NCBI RefSeq assembly: GCF_023156195.1
Contig: NZ_JAKUKA010000001.1
Span: 6,139,501-6,203,500, forward strand
Source of the DNA: Chitinophaga sedimenti
GTDB lineage: Bacteria; Bacteroidota; Bacteroidia; Chitinophagales; Chitinophagaceae
Reading direction: 5' to 3'
Length of the DNA: 64,000 nucleotides
The position numbers and the translations under genes were made by a program. Below the pieces are notes generated by a model. That model ran no database searches, was not told where the DNA came from, and was given only the letters and a program-made list of their open reading frames with translations. Positions 43,370 through 54,868 of the stretch are shown piece by piece (the first letter of the stretch is position 1; every line of letters starts with the position of its first letter).

Positions 43370-43907
43370 TTATGATTTCAGCTCTTCGGCTTGTTCTTTA
43401 ATCTCCTGTTTCAGGTCTGCCAGTTCTTCCTTCATATCGTCCTCCAGTTCTTTGATCCCGGCTTTCAGCTCTTTCCGGGCCTGTTTACGCTCTTTTTTGG
43501 TTTCGTATTCTTCAGCAGCATAGTCCTTTTTCAGGTCACTTACCTCCAGTTCAAACTCCATACGTTTGGCGATTGCCTGCATATCGTAGCTGCCCAGCAC
43601 TGCTTTTCTTGCAAACGCAAGGGCATCCTGGTTCGGATCTTTCAGGTAATCTTTGATGATAACCATGTAGTCCACCATAGCTTTCTTAAAAGCTTTCATG
43701 GTTTTTCGGATACCCCGGTACTGCCAGCGGGAAATTCGCTTTATCCAGGTTTTCGAGTGCCAGCAAGGCTGTGTCCAGCTGCGCTTTCGGCATATCTTTC
43801 AGCCTGGAAACAAGGGCGGTCGGATTGGTGGGGTCAAAAGAGAAGTTCTGGGCAAAGGCAGTCAGGCTCATGCAGGCCATTAACAAGAAGGAGAGAAACG
43901 TTTTCAT
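43370..43907 (-). CDS. Secreted coiled-coil protein of unknown function, one frameshift
   Basis: This protein of about 178 residues has a signal peptide (MKTFLSFLLMACMSLTAFAQ). The rest is almost entirely helical, ending in a highly charged coiled coil (EEYETKKERKQARKELKAG...). The two frames overlap. An extra base near 43713 (CCTGG read as CCGGGG) explains the break and gives AVPGIRKTMKAFKKAM. No family recognised. It is monocistronic, with its own terminator. Confidence 0.6.
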
Positions 43908-43985
43908 CTGGGTTGATAAATTTAGTGTGATAAGTGTTGTTTATAAGGAAGACGACGCTGCTCAGGATTTGTTACAGAATTTTTC

Positions 43986-44058
43986 AAAAAAACACAAGGC
44001 CGGGAAAAGGAGAAGGCATAGTCCACTGATTAATGCCAAATATCCTTCTACCAGCCTT
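43986..44058 (-). terminator. Terminator of the pectin operon
   Basis: AAGGC/GCCTT outside and GGCAT/ATGCC inside form a branched hairpin with a T7 run on the minus strand, downstream of the DUF4861 gene. Confidence 0.6.
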
Positions 44059-44077
44059 GCGGGGAAGTTGGATAATT

Positions 44078-45331
44078 TTATTCTTCGATGGTTACTTTCA
44101 CCTCTGCAGATACCTGTTTGCCCAGGTTTAACACATACTGGCGGAAGTACGCCGAGTCGGCAAACTTCTCACTCAGTTCCCAGGCGGCAACTGCATAATA
44201 TTCCACCGGCTTATCGGTAATACTCATTTTTGCAAGGTAACAGCTGGTCAGCTGCCTGCCCGCCGGCGCCTTTATGAAGCCTGGTAGCGGTCGTTCGGCA
44301 GCAGTAATGCTAGTCCGATCAGCCACTCTTTATTATAACCATGTCTTTCATGAGAGATCAGCGCCGTCCATTTGTCGTTCACCTTTACTTCACGGGGCTC
44401 ATTTACTGCGTTGATGTTAGGGATGCTGATCACCAGTTGCTCGCCCTTTTTGCATTGCTCACTTTTACTTCATTATGATAGGCGTACATACCCGGCCAGA
44501 TGCTCACGTTCTCTTCCAGACCATATCCCTGCCAGTTTTCGTAACGGAGGCGCAGCGCGGATTTCACCGGTCCTTCGGCAGTTATCTTTAAAGTTGTTTT
44601 CTCTATATTATTGATGCTGTCGTTCGCGGTAATCCCCAAACGCAATGCGCCGGTGTCGGTCAGTAAGCCTACGCCGCCAATGCCGGCAGAATTGCCTACT
44701 GCCAGGGGATCGCGGCCCCAGGCGGCCATGGTGTGGTAGTTGTCTTCCACCGCGCCGTCGGCATTTATGCCCACGTTTTCCGGTGTAATGCCTGGCGTGA
44801 GTTTACCGAAGAGGTCTTTCGCGTTGCGGCCATCGAGGTAATGGCGGAAGCCTACTTTATCATTTTCCCAGGAAGGGCCATCTGTCTGGTATTTCTGGAA
44901 GCCCTGCGCTTTGGGCATGTCCTGCCTTTCCACCGTTTCGCTGAGTGCGGGCTTTACCGGGCTGGTCGCCGATTCTCTTTTCCCAAACCTTACACTGGTG
45001 CGGGTAAGGTAGGCTGGCTGATCTTTTATCCATCCCAACGTATAATCAGCAGTCGCGTTCGCAGGAAGGTTCACTACGAAAAAAGTTCGTCCCACTGCCC
45101 GTCTCCGTCCATATCATTCAGCTGCGAAGCCACCGTATCGCCGGTAGGGGATATCACCAGCGGGAATTGTTCGCCCAAAGGCTGCGTTTTAATGCTGCTC
45201 CCGGCGATGCTGATGGGTTTATCGGTCAGTTCAACGGGCGAAGTGTTCTCGAGCTTAATATGCGCCTGTTTCGCAGTATTACAGGAAGCCGCCGCCAGGG
45301 TTGCCAGCAGCAGGGGCAGGGTATATTTCAT
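44078..45331 (-). CDS. DUF4861 family lipoprotein of the pectin locus, three frameshifts
   Basis: This lipoprotein of about 418 residues (lipobox AAASC, Cys 17) belongs to DUF4861, a family regularly found with GH105 and pectin or ulvan lyases. It has HIKLENTSPVELTDKPI at the start of the mature domain and DNYHTMAAWGRDPLAVGNSAGIGGVGL in the centre. Losses lie at a T-run near 45080 (DELFFVVNLP restored), an A-run near 44455 (SNAKKGEQLV) and a C next to CCAGG at 44280 (RYPGFIKAPAG). It is last gene of the GH105-PL22-DUF4861 operon, facing the periplasm or outer membrane. Its activity is unknown. Confidence 0.8.
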
Positions 45332-45359
45332 GAGTGGAACGTTTAGGTAAGTAAGATAG

Positions 45360-46683
45360 TTATTTTTATACCGTTTCAGCCAGGCTTCTGGTACGGGAAT
45401 AATGCAGATGTTCATCGAGCGGCCGTCTGCCGAAAGCATGGCCGACTGTATCTGTATCTTTGTCCCATCCGGGCTCATCGTAGGATGAGGATGATCTGCC
45501 GCCGTGGTTTTGTGACCTGTTGAGAGCAACAGCATTTCCCGGGTATGGCGGTCTATCAGGTAGATGTTCCTGCCAAAGTCATCGCCCACGGCCCAGTGAC
45601 CGTCCGGCGAACCGCTCACGTGCCAAAGGCCGCTGCCGCTTTTGGTCTGCCCCGCTATCTCCACCTCGCGTGTGCGGATGTTAACGATCGCCAGTCCTGT
45701 CGGTTTTTCCCGCGTGCCCGAAGGGCCCCATGCGGCTTCCTGTCCCGGGTTGGCGCCTTCCACGGCAGTACCTTCCCCTACTTCTTTATTACCGGAAGGA
45801 ATTTTACGATGTCCCATGATGGCAAAAGCCACTTCGTCTTTCGTGATCACCGCCTCATGCGTTACCCACTCGTACGGCGCTTCGGGATACAACGGGCGCA
45901 GGCCGCTGCCGTCGCGCTGAACGATCCAGGTACGCTGCGGCGACTTACCGCCGGTTTCCCAGCAGAACACGATCTCCCCGCCCGCCAGGGATTGGTCTGG
46001 ATATGTCCTACCTGGAACGGCACGGCCACCACGTGTTTTACCTCTCCGGTGTGCACGTTCATGGCGGCAATACCCGATGGACCTGCGCCCATATTCCGCG
46101 GGCCGAAAGCCGCTTCTATTTTCGTACCCGGCGTAATGCGGCGGGCCGCTTCTTCTTTACCAATACGGAAATACACCCAGTCTTCATCACCATCCAGCGC
46201 AAGGTCGCCGCTGGCGCCTATTTCCGGGGGCGGCGAACCGCATACACGCTGATAGGCTCCGGTGGGTTGCAGTTTACCGGCTTTGCTGTCTTTGAACAAA
46301 CGCGCCAAATCTACTTCTACAATTTCTACCAGCTTTTCCTTGTTGCGCATGAAATAGAGTTTCATGCTGTTGCGGGCTACGTTCAGCATGCCGGTGTAAC
46401 CGCCTTCGGTTACCTGCACAAGGTCGCCTGTTTTTTCATGTACCGCCATGGCCTCGCCTTTTACGCGGTTCGAACGGAAAATGAGCCATTGGCCGTCGGA
46501 CGTCCATTGGTTGTGGGTTTGATAGATTTTGGAATCGCCGGCGGGCGTGCTGGTTAAAAACGTGAGCGTGGTGCCGGTCACCGGGTCTTTCATCACTTTC
46601 CGTTCCGGCGGGAAACGCCGTCCGATCTGCGCCTGCGCAGTCATGGCCAGCAGCAGCAACGCGAGGGTGGAGGTAGCTTTCAT
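45360..46683 (-). CDS. Oligogalacturonate lyase, polysaccharide lyase family 22, two frameshifts
   Basis: This periplasmic enzyme of about 441 residues has a signal peptide (MKATSTLALLLLAMTAQAQ). It beta-eliminates short oligogalacturonides to 4-deoxy-L-threo-5-hexosulose uronate. The seven-bladed propeller shows HNQWTSDGQWLIFRSNR, HIQTNPWRAGEIVFCWETGG and the histidine-bearing HPHPTMSPDG that bind the metal in PL22. A G is missing near 45980 and an A near 45362. The second loss hides the stop (LKRYKK then TAA) and would otherwise fuse it to DUF4861. The GH105 gene lies 5 bp upstream. Confidence 0.88.
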
Positions 46684-46688
46684 ACCGT

Positions 46689-48022
46689 TTATTTTTTCAT
46701 TTGTACGGAACTGTCATTGATCTCGAAGGGATGTAAGCCCAGCATGCGGTAGATTTCCGCACCGGCTAACAACACCGGGCCATAACCATGCGCCGCGAAA
46801 TTGCTGATCGGGCGGTAATAGTAAAACGCCGGATCGAAGCCCATGCCGGTGCCCACGCAGGTACCTTCTACCTGTCCGTTAGCGGCTACCTTGGAGCTTA
46901 CGGCGTTCCAGGCCAGCAGGGCCATAGGACCATAGGCTTTCGGGTGCAGCCAGCCTTTATTGATGGCGCGGGCGATGCAGTAGGCGTAAATAGCAGTAGC
47001 GGAGGTTTCGAGGTAACTGTCGTTGCGGTCTAACAACTGGTGCCAGAAGCCTGTTTTGTCCGGCGCTCGGCCAGTCCGGCGGCATGGCGGGCCAGGGTAT
47101 TTAAAATCTCGGTGCGGCCTTCATGGTTTTCCGGAAGGGCATCGAGTATTTCGATCATGGTCATAATGGCCCAGCCGTTCGCACGGGCCCAGTGGAATTG
47201 CGGATGCGGCTCCATGTCCTGCACCCAGCCGTGCATGAACAGGCCACGTTCTTTGTTGAACATGCGGGCGCTGAACTGGCGGAACTGCTTCACGGCTTCA
47301 TCGTAATATTTCTTATCGCCCGTCAGCTGGCCCATTTGCATAATAGCTGGCAGGCTCATATACAGGTCGTCCAGCCAGAGGGTGTTGGGCTGGGGACGGT
47401 TGCGCGCCAGGGTGCCGTCTGTTAAACGGAACTCTTTTGTCATGATGTAATGCAGGAAATTATCGACCATCGGGCGCACCGTAGCATTATCGGCGCCTGC
47501 GCGGATCGCTTTGATCATGGAGGCGGCGAGGGAACCGGCGTCGTCCAGTGCATGGGGTTCCATTACAGAACGAACTGGCGTACTGTTAGCGGGCTGTCCC
47601 TTGTACTTTTTCACTACATCTCCCAGGAAATTGACGCGCTTAATCGTATAAGCAGTATACCGTTTATCACCAGTGGCGGCGCCTGCTTCGAGCATGCCGG
47701 TGTAGGTAACACCCCATTCATAGCTGGTAAGCCGGAAGTCACCGGGCTGAAATATAGTATTAGGCCCGGCTTTGGCGATGTCTACTTTCTCTTTGCTCGT
47801 TTTGTCCGTGAGCTGTGCGGGGGTAACCCCGTCGAGGTAAGTGTATACCCGGTCCAGTACGGCTTTCACTTTCTCCGGGGTTGTTTCGCCGTAGGGCGTT
47901 ACATAATCGGGTTTAGTGAGGTGCAGGGGAGCCGTGACGTCGTTGCCTTTTCCGCTTACATACTGGGCTTGCGCCGGTAGTGCGAATGCCACTAAAATCA
48001 AAGGCAGGAAGCTATTTTTCAT
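46689..48022 (-). CDS. GH105 unsaturated rhamnogalacturonyl/galacturonyl hydrolase, one frameshift
   Basis: This secreted enzyme of about 444 residues has a signal peptide (MKNSFLPLILVAFALPAQAQ). Its (alpha/alpha)6 barrel removes the unsaturated uronic acid from the non-reducing end of pectin lyase products. Visible are WLDDLYMSLPAIMQMG with the catalytic Asp, WARANGWAIMTMIEILDALP, and after repair GFWHQLLDRNDSYLETSATAIYAYCIARAINKGWL. A base is missing at 47060 (minus-strand CCTGG read as CCGG, restoring ERLDKTGFWHQ). It is first gene of the minus-strand pectin operon, divergent from susC. Confidence 0.9.
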
Positions 48023-48255
48023 ATCGATGGAAATTGGAAATTATGTTGATGTGTTTTATTTCATAACGCGATATAATGGCAATATATTCATTCTTTCTCT
48101 TCCGGCATCCTGTACTTACATGTACCAGTAAACTCAACGTAATTGTCATGGCTACACTTAATCGTTAAGCAGGATGGAGCAGGACACTCGGTAATTTTAT
48201 CGTAGCTAATTTACCAGTACGAATTCCAAAGTTCTTTATTTAAACTCCACGCTAT
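48023..48255. promoter_or_regulatory. Divergent control region of the pectin locus
   Basis: This 233-bp AT-rich gap lies between the outward-reading GH105 and SusC genes, so both promoters must be here. I see a repeated ACCAGTA (near 48122 and 48212), but no good TAnnTTTG element on either strand. No regulator gene is adjacent. Confidence 0.5.
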
Positions 48256-51200
48256 ATGACTCCCAAACTGATACGGTGGCGGAACAAGTTATTGTTGCTT
48301 GTACTGGCCATCCTTACCACTCATTCCATATTTGCGCAGACCACAGTAACCGGCAAAGTAACCGACGAAAGAGGCGCTCCCCTTGAAGGCGCCACGATTC
48401 AACAGAAAGGAACTCCACTAAACACAGTGACAAAAAAGACGGTACATTTTCACTCGCAGGCGTTACTGCATCTTCCGTCATTGTAACGTTTGTTGGCTAC
48501 GAAACAAAAGAAGTAACATTAACAGGACAAGCATTAAGTATTTCCATGGAACTCAGTGCCAGCGCGCTGCAGGACGTAGTAGTCGTTGGGTATGGCAGTC
48601 GCCGTAAAGGCGATGTAACCGGCGCGGTAGCTTCCGTTAGTGAAGTAAAAATCCGCGAGGTGCCTACGACCAACATTACACAGGCATTACAGGGCCGTAT
48701 TCCGGGCCTGGTGGCCACACCATCGTCGTTCCGTCCCGGTTCCGGCGGCACCATCCGTATTCGCGGTAACCGCTCACTGGTGGCTACGAACGATCCGCTC
48801 GTGGTGGTGGATGGTATTCCTATTGCCTCCAGCATCAACGACCTGAACCCGCTCGATATTGAAAGCATCGATGTGCTGAAAGATGCTTCGGCCACCGCCA
48901 TTTATGGCTCGCGTGGCGCCAACGGCGTTATCCGGTAACGACTAAAAAGGGGAAGGCCGGCAAGGTAACAGTCGAATACGATGGAAAGGTATCGTTTGAT
49001 AACCTTATTCGTCCGCTGACGGTATTTAATCCCGGCGAGTTTGCAGACATGCGTCGCCAGGCTTACTTCGCGTCACGGTCTTACAACACTTCGCTAAGTG
49101 CGGCCACACCCGCCAATCCAAATTACTATTTCCCGGACCCGCGCATCGACTCGGTACTGTTTGGCGCGCGGCTGGACTATTATACCTGGCAGAACGTAGC
49201 TAATGGCTATACGTGGATCGACCGTTCGCGCAACATTGCGGCCAAGCGCGCTACCACGGAAGAGGAGAAAACGCAGCTCAAAAACCTGGGACTGGCGATC
49301 TTAGACAGTGTGGCGATTTATGATCCATCTAAAGTAACCGGTTACAACTGGCAGAACAATGGCCTGGAAACCGGCATCACCAATAACCACAACATTACCG
49401 TACGCGGTGGTACCGATAAGTTCAAAGGCTCGTTCAGCGGTGGTTATTTCAGCCAGAAGGGCATTGAAACGGGCCAGGACTATACCCGTTATTCCTTCAA
49501 CCTGAGTACAGATGTAAAACCGCATGAGTACGTGAACTTTGGTGGTGGTGTCCTGTATTCGTTCGCCATCCAGAATACCGGCGCTACGGTGTACCGCGGC
49601 GCATCGGGGCAGCTGCCGATCGCACAGCCTTACGATTCTACGGGTACGTTTCTATTGACACCCGGCAACGATGCCAACATCGTTAACCCGCTGAACGATG
49701 TAAATACGATCATCAACGAAACCCGCATCAACCGCGTGATCCCGAACGTATTCGGGGAAGTGCAGCTGCTGAAAGGCCTGAAGCTGCGCGCTGCGGCGAA
49801 TATTGATATGTCCAGTGTAATCATTGGTGGATTTAGTGGTTCGGTGTCATCGTCACGGGCGGGCGGCACGGCTACGGCCTCGTACACGACGCGTAATTAT
49901 TTTACCTGGTCGGCACAAAACTTCCTGACCTATGATACGCGCATTGGTGCGAAACATTCGCTGAATGCCATGGTGGGACAGGAGTTCGTAAAGAACCGGT
50001 TCGAAGAACAGGCGGTGTCGGCAGATCAGTTGATTTACGAAAGCCAGAAATGGCATTCGTTGCAGAATAATTCGGCTACCACCCCTAACCAGGCGCAGGG
50101 CCAGTTTACGGAGTCACAGAACTGGTCGTATTTCGGGAGGATCAACTATGGTTATGACGACCGTTACCTGGTTACCTTCAACGTACGTGACGACTGGTCA
50201 TCTGTATTACCGGCGGGCAACCAGCACCGGTATTCCCATCGGGAGCGGTTTCCTGGCGCATCAACCAGGAGAAGTTTATGGCTTCCGTTTCTGGATCGAT
50301 AACCTGAAGCTGCGGCTGGGGTATGGGCAGGTAGGCAATGCCGGTATTAGTCCTTACCTGGCAGGCGGTACACTCACGCGTACGCCTTATAACTACGGTC
50401 CCGGCGCTGCGCAGGGATATGCGCCAAGTACTTTACCACTTGATATTACCTGGGAAAAAACGAACTCGGCTAACCTCGGTATCGACTTCGGGTTCCTGAA
50501 GAATAGAATTAATGGTACGATCGATCTGTATCAGACCAAAAGCAACCAGATATTGAGCAAACGGTTGCCCTCCACCAGTGGCTTTTCAAGCGTACAGGTA
50601 AATGTAGGGGAGGTGGAAAATAAAGGGATCGAACTGAGTTTATCCACTTTAAATATTGCGAAGCCAGATTTCAGCTGGAGCACCGATATCATTTTTGGTG
50701 TGAACGAAGAATCGATCAACCGCCTGGAAACAAAGGCAGATAACATTGCAAGCCAGTGGTTTATCGGGCAGCCGTTGAGCGTTTATTATGACTACAAATT
50801 TATGGGCGTGTTCCAGTATGCGGATACGGTGAAAGGTGGCATCCTGAAAGACTATTTCTGGACCAAGCCAGGTAACCGCACTAATGCCGCTTACCAACCG
50901 GGACGCGCGTATGTGGCGGACCTCAATGGGGATACGGCCATTACGGAGCTGGACAAAATAGTGTTGGGTTCACATAACCCGAAGTGGACGGCGAGCATCA
51001 GCAACACGTTTACCTACAAAGACTTTGAGCTGAATGTATTCATTTACGCCCGCCAGGGATCGCTGATCCGCGAGATGCGCCCGAACCTGAACGGTCGTTA
51101 TCAATCTTATAAAGTGGATTACTGGTCGCCCACCAATCCATCTAACCAGTACGCACAACCCAATAACACGATCGACATCCAGCAATATTGGCAGGCGATG

Positions 51201-51464
51201 GGCTTCCGCGACGGTTCGTTCGTACGTGTGCGCAACATTTCGCTCACGTACCGGTTACCGCGTAAACTGCTGGATCACTGGAAGATACCCAGTTTATCGG
51301 CCTACGTAAATGTGTTGAACCCTTTCCTGTTCAGCGAATACAAAACCGCCGACCCGGAAACCGTGCCGTACCTGAGTTCTTACCCGACCAGTTCTACGAG
51401 TGGCCCCGGCCCCAGCTCGTTTAACTACCGCAGTTTCCTGGTTGGTGTGCGTTTAGGACTTTAA
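48256..51464 (+). CDS. SusC-like TonB-dependent outer-membrane transporter, four frameshifts
   Basis: This outer-membrane importer of about 1,070 residues would take up pectin oligosaccharides using TonB energy. It has a signal peptide and a carboxypeptidase-like domain (TTVTGKVTDERGAPLEGATI). Then comes the plug (VVVVGYGSRRKGDVTGAV; RIRGNRSL; DPLVVVDGIPI; SIDVLKDASATAIYGSRGANGVI), then a 22-strand barrel ending FLVGVRLGL. Losses are an A near 48433, CCTGG read as CCGG at 48932 (GVILVTTKKGK restored), a T near 50245 and CCTGG read as CTGG at 50291 (SVSWIDNLKLRLGYGQVGNAG). It is followed by susD after 22 bp. Substrate is inferred from the divergent pectin enzymes. Confidence 0.9.
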
Positions 51465-51486
51465 TCCATCTTTTAAAAAATCAGTT

Positions 51487-53513
51487 ATGAAAACATATTT
51501 CCTGTTGATGCTTTGCGTGGTAAGCGTGCTGTGTGGCTGCAAACAGTTCGTGGAAGAGAAGTTAACGAGTACCCTTACTTACGACTATTATAAAACGGAC
51601 CAGGGGCTCGAAGACCTGGTGAAATCGGCTTATCAGAATACGCGTTACAAATATGAAAACGAACAGGCGTACGCGTTATGGAACTTTGGTACAGATGAAT
51701 TCCGGCTCGGAGATCAGTTCAACTATAGCTTTTATAATACTTACGATCCCTCGTTCCTGAACCCGGCGCAAGGCTTGCTGGACGGGCTGTGGACGAATAA
51801 CTACTACGGCATTAACCGCTGTAACCTGGGCATCCAGTACATTCCGCTGTATAACAATCCTGCTTCGCGCACGCTGGCAACGGAGCAGGCGAAAACCCAG
51901 CGTATTGCGGAGTTGCGGTTTCTGCGTGCATATTATTATTTCCAGATGGTGCAGCAGTTTGGTGGTATTCCGCTGGTAACGCAGGGCTCTACCACGGCAA
52001 ACAGTGACTTCCCGAAGTCGAGTGTGGCGGATGTGTACAAGCTGATTATATCCGACCTGCGGTTCGCGGCTGAGAACCTTGCTCCGCTTACCTCTGATTT
52101 AGGACGGGCAACGAGAGGCGCGGCACAACACTTCCTTGCCAAAGCTTATTTAACACGCGGCAGCGCGGTAACCGAGCAACGTGGCCAGCTGCCGACGGAT
52201 ATGGACAGTGCGGCTTATTACGCCGACCTCGTGATTAACTCCGGCAACTACATCCTCGAACCCGACTATATGAACCTCTGGCGCGGCGTGTATCCCAAAG
52301 GATACCCGAACGTAGTAACGCCGCCTGTGGGTGTTAACGGCGATCCTCCCTACAATACGAACTACGCGAGCGGTGTGAACGCGGTAGACTACGCGGAGTT
52401 CACGATTCAGCAGGCGAGTAAAGAGATTATTTTTGCGGCGCAGTTCAGCAACATTTCCAGTTTGAACAGCAGCAGCGGTAACCGTGCGCACCTGTTTTAT
52501 GTGATGCAGTATGACGGTGGTATTGCCGGACTGGTAAGGAACGTGGATAACTTTAACATGCGGCCCTACAGGCGTTTGCGTCCAACCGATTACACGATCG
52601 ACCTGTATGATAGAAAAAATGATTCGCGTTTTTATAAGAGCTTTCGAACGGTGTATTACCGCAACAACGGTTCCTCTACCGCGGCAGACAATGCAATTCC
52701 GAAGTTTACAGCAACGGATGCGCCCACGCCGGCGCTTGTAGGTAAGCCAAGATATGGCAATGGCGACACGGCCGCCCTGTTCATCGTCAACGATAAAAAT
52801 ACCACGCTGACTGCGGCGGAACTGGCCAATACCAGGCGTTTCCGCTTTAACACCTATGCACGGTATTACCGCAACGCGGGTGGTACACTGGTAGAAGGTA
52901 CCGGTAATAACAAGTATCTCTCGCTTGTAAAGCATCTTGATCCCGTGCGGCAAACGCCGAACTATAACGAGGAGCGTGGCGTGCGTAACGGCACCCTGGC
53001 GCGGCTCGGCGAAACGTACCTCATCGCGGCCGAAGCGTATGGCCGTAAAGGTGATTATGCTAAAGCACTTTTTATATTAATGAAGTGCGTAAGCGTGCGG
53101 CCTATCGCAACGGGGAGTTTAAGAACCCTGCGTTCTGGCAGGTGCATGGCGGCACACCCGGCGACGTGAATAATACGATTGCTGAGATGACGGCCACCGA
53201 TATATTGTTCACGACGAATGCGCCGAGCGAGCAGTATCCTGCAGGCGTGGCCAGTACGGCCGACCGGTTCATTCACTTTATGCTGAATGAGCGTACCCGT
53301 GAACTGTGTGGTGAGTTTTACCGTTGGGAAGATTTAGTGCGGACAGAAACGCTGCTTTCGCGTACGGTCCTGTTTAATGCCGATGCTACCAATATTGAAC
53401 CGTACCATAAACTGCGCCCTATTCCATCGTTGCAGATCGACGCGACAACGGTGAACGGGAAGCCGATGACGGCAGAGGAGAAGGCTGCATACCAGAATCC
53501 TGGCTATAATTAG
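51487..53513 (+). CDS. SusD/RagB-like glycan-binding lipoprotein, one frameshift
   Basis: This surface lipoprotein of about 675 residues has its lipobox at CGC (Cys 18). It forms the lid on SusC and captures oligosaccharides. TPR-rich SusD features are seen: AELRFLRAYYYFQMVQQFGGIPLVT, AAQHFLAKAYLTRG and the C-terminal RTRELCGEFYRWEDLVRTE with NPGYN at the end. A T is missing near 53072 (ALFYINEVRKRAAYRNG restored). It is longer than usual SusD proteins, with an insertion between residues 250 and 450. A strong terminator follows. Confidence 0.9.
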
Positions 53514-53540
53514 TAGTTTGGTTGATAACGTAAGGATAAA

Positions 53541-53568
53541 CGCCGCGGCTTCGTGCCGCGGCGTTTTT
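53541..53568. terminator. Bidirectional terminator after susD
   Basis: CGCCGCGGC/GCCGCGGCG with a 5-nt loop, A-run before and T5 after. It serves susD and the convergent thioredoxin gene. Confidence 0.92.
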
Positions 53569-53569
53569 A

Positions 53570-54736
53570 TTAGCGTTGAACGAACTTCGAGATTTTCTTT
53601 TCCAGGTCGCCTTCGCTGTAACCCACCCATGATTCGAGCAGTACACCTTCGGGCGAAATAATGATGTAGTGGGGGATACCGGTTACGCCGTAATTGGCGG
53701 CGAGGCCCGCCATGCCTTTACCGTCACTGAGGTTGGTCCAGTCCATTTTAACATGGGCGGTTGCTGCTTTCCAGGTTTCCTCACTCTGGTCCAGGCTCAG
53801 GCTGATCACGGCAAGATTGGCGGGGGCGCTTTCGTGGAGCTTTTTCAGTTCGGGCATAGCGGCGATGCAGGGGCCGCAGCCAATGCTCCAGAAATCGATG
53901 AGCAGGTATTTGCCTTTAAAGTCGGCCAGTTGATGTTTCTTGCCGGCAAGGTCTTTCAGCTCTGTGTCGGCCATCTTTTCACCTACCTTTACAACTACCG
54001 GCGGGTAAAGATATGACGCGATCTCTTGCCCTTAACGCTGCTCTTTTCGGCAGCGGGTAATGCATCGTACAGTTGCTTTGTGCGAACGAGCAATGTGGTG
54101 TCTTTACTATATTTTGAGAAGCGTGCGCGTTCATACAACACCCCCATCCAGTAATCGCTGTGTTGTTTGGCGGCTGCGAGTTGCGTGAGCTGGTCGCGTG
54201 CGATGATATCATTAATCGAATCCTGCAGGCCGCGCAGGGAATCGAGGCTTTTCTTAAGTGCGGGGCGTGTCTCTTTGTCTGCCTGGCGTATCTTTTCAAA
54301 CAGTATACGGTCCTGCACTGAAAGCTCCCGGTACACGTCTATATGGCGGCGGCTGTAGTTCATGAATCGCTGCTGATCTTTCTGTTGCGGAATATCGCTC
54401 TTTACTGTCCATGATTTCAGCAAAGGGCCTTTGCCGGAAATGAGGATACGGCTGCCGGGTTTCGCCCATATTTCGAGCCACTGCGAAGGAAAACCTTCGC
54501 CCTCACCGGTGATGGCGAGTGCCGTACGCTTCTGCAGTACCGGTGAACCGGAACTTGCCGTTACGCACGGTGTCTGTGCCGATACCTTTAAGCAGGCTGC
54601 CTTCGTTTTGCAGGAGGCGGATGACGGCACTGTCGGGCAGGCCGCTTACGTGTCCTTCGATGATATATGATTGCTGGCAGAATGCAGCGGGACTAACGCT
54701 GCATAACAGGAGCAGCAGGAAAGTAATAGATTTCAT
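53570..54736 (-). CDS. TlpA/ResA-like thiol-disulfide oxidoreductase with DUF4369 N-terminus, frameshifted
   Basis: This exported protein of about 389 residues has a signal peptide (FLLLLLCSVSPAAFC) and a DUF4369-like beta-domain (YIIEGHVSGLPDSAVIRLL; FPSQWLEIWAKPGSRI). A helical linker leads to a thioredoxin fold with WSIGCGPCIAAMPEL (CGPC active site) and cis-Pro GIPHYI. It reduces or isomerises disulfides in the periplasm. The frame breaks near 54550, possibly two CCTGG sites read CCGG, and near 54005, where a T is lost. Such proteins are abundant and of unknown specific target in the phylum. Confidence 0.82.
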
Positions 54737-54811
54737 GCACGGAAATTAATAGCATTAAAGCTAATCATTCGACCGATATAATAACTTTCCGAGTTAAAAA
54801 TCGTTCTTCCG

Positions 54812-54856
54812 GATAAAGCAAAGCCGCGCTGTGCAACAGTGCGGCTTTGCTTTATC
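54812..54856 (-). terminator. Long hairpin terminator after the phosphodiesterase gene
   Basis: A perfect 16-bp inverted repeat (54812-54827 with 54841-54856) extends inward by further pairs. TTT lies within the stem end on either strand. Confidence 0.75.
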
Positions 54857-54868
54857 AACATAAAAATA

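Noticed and set aside
45074-45970. Natural fusion of oligogalacturonate lyase to a lipoprotein
   Set aside because: An internal lipobox start and a TAA that appears if one A is restored show two separate genes joined by a read error.
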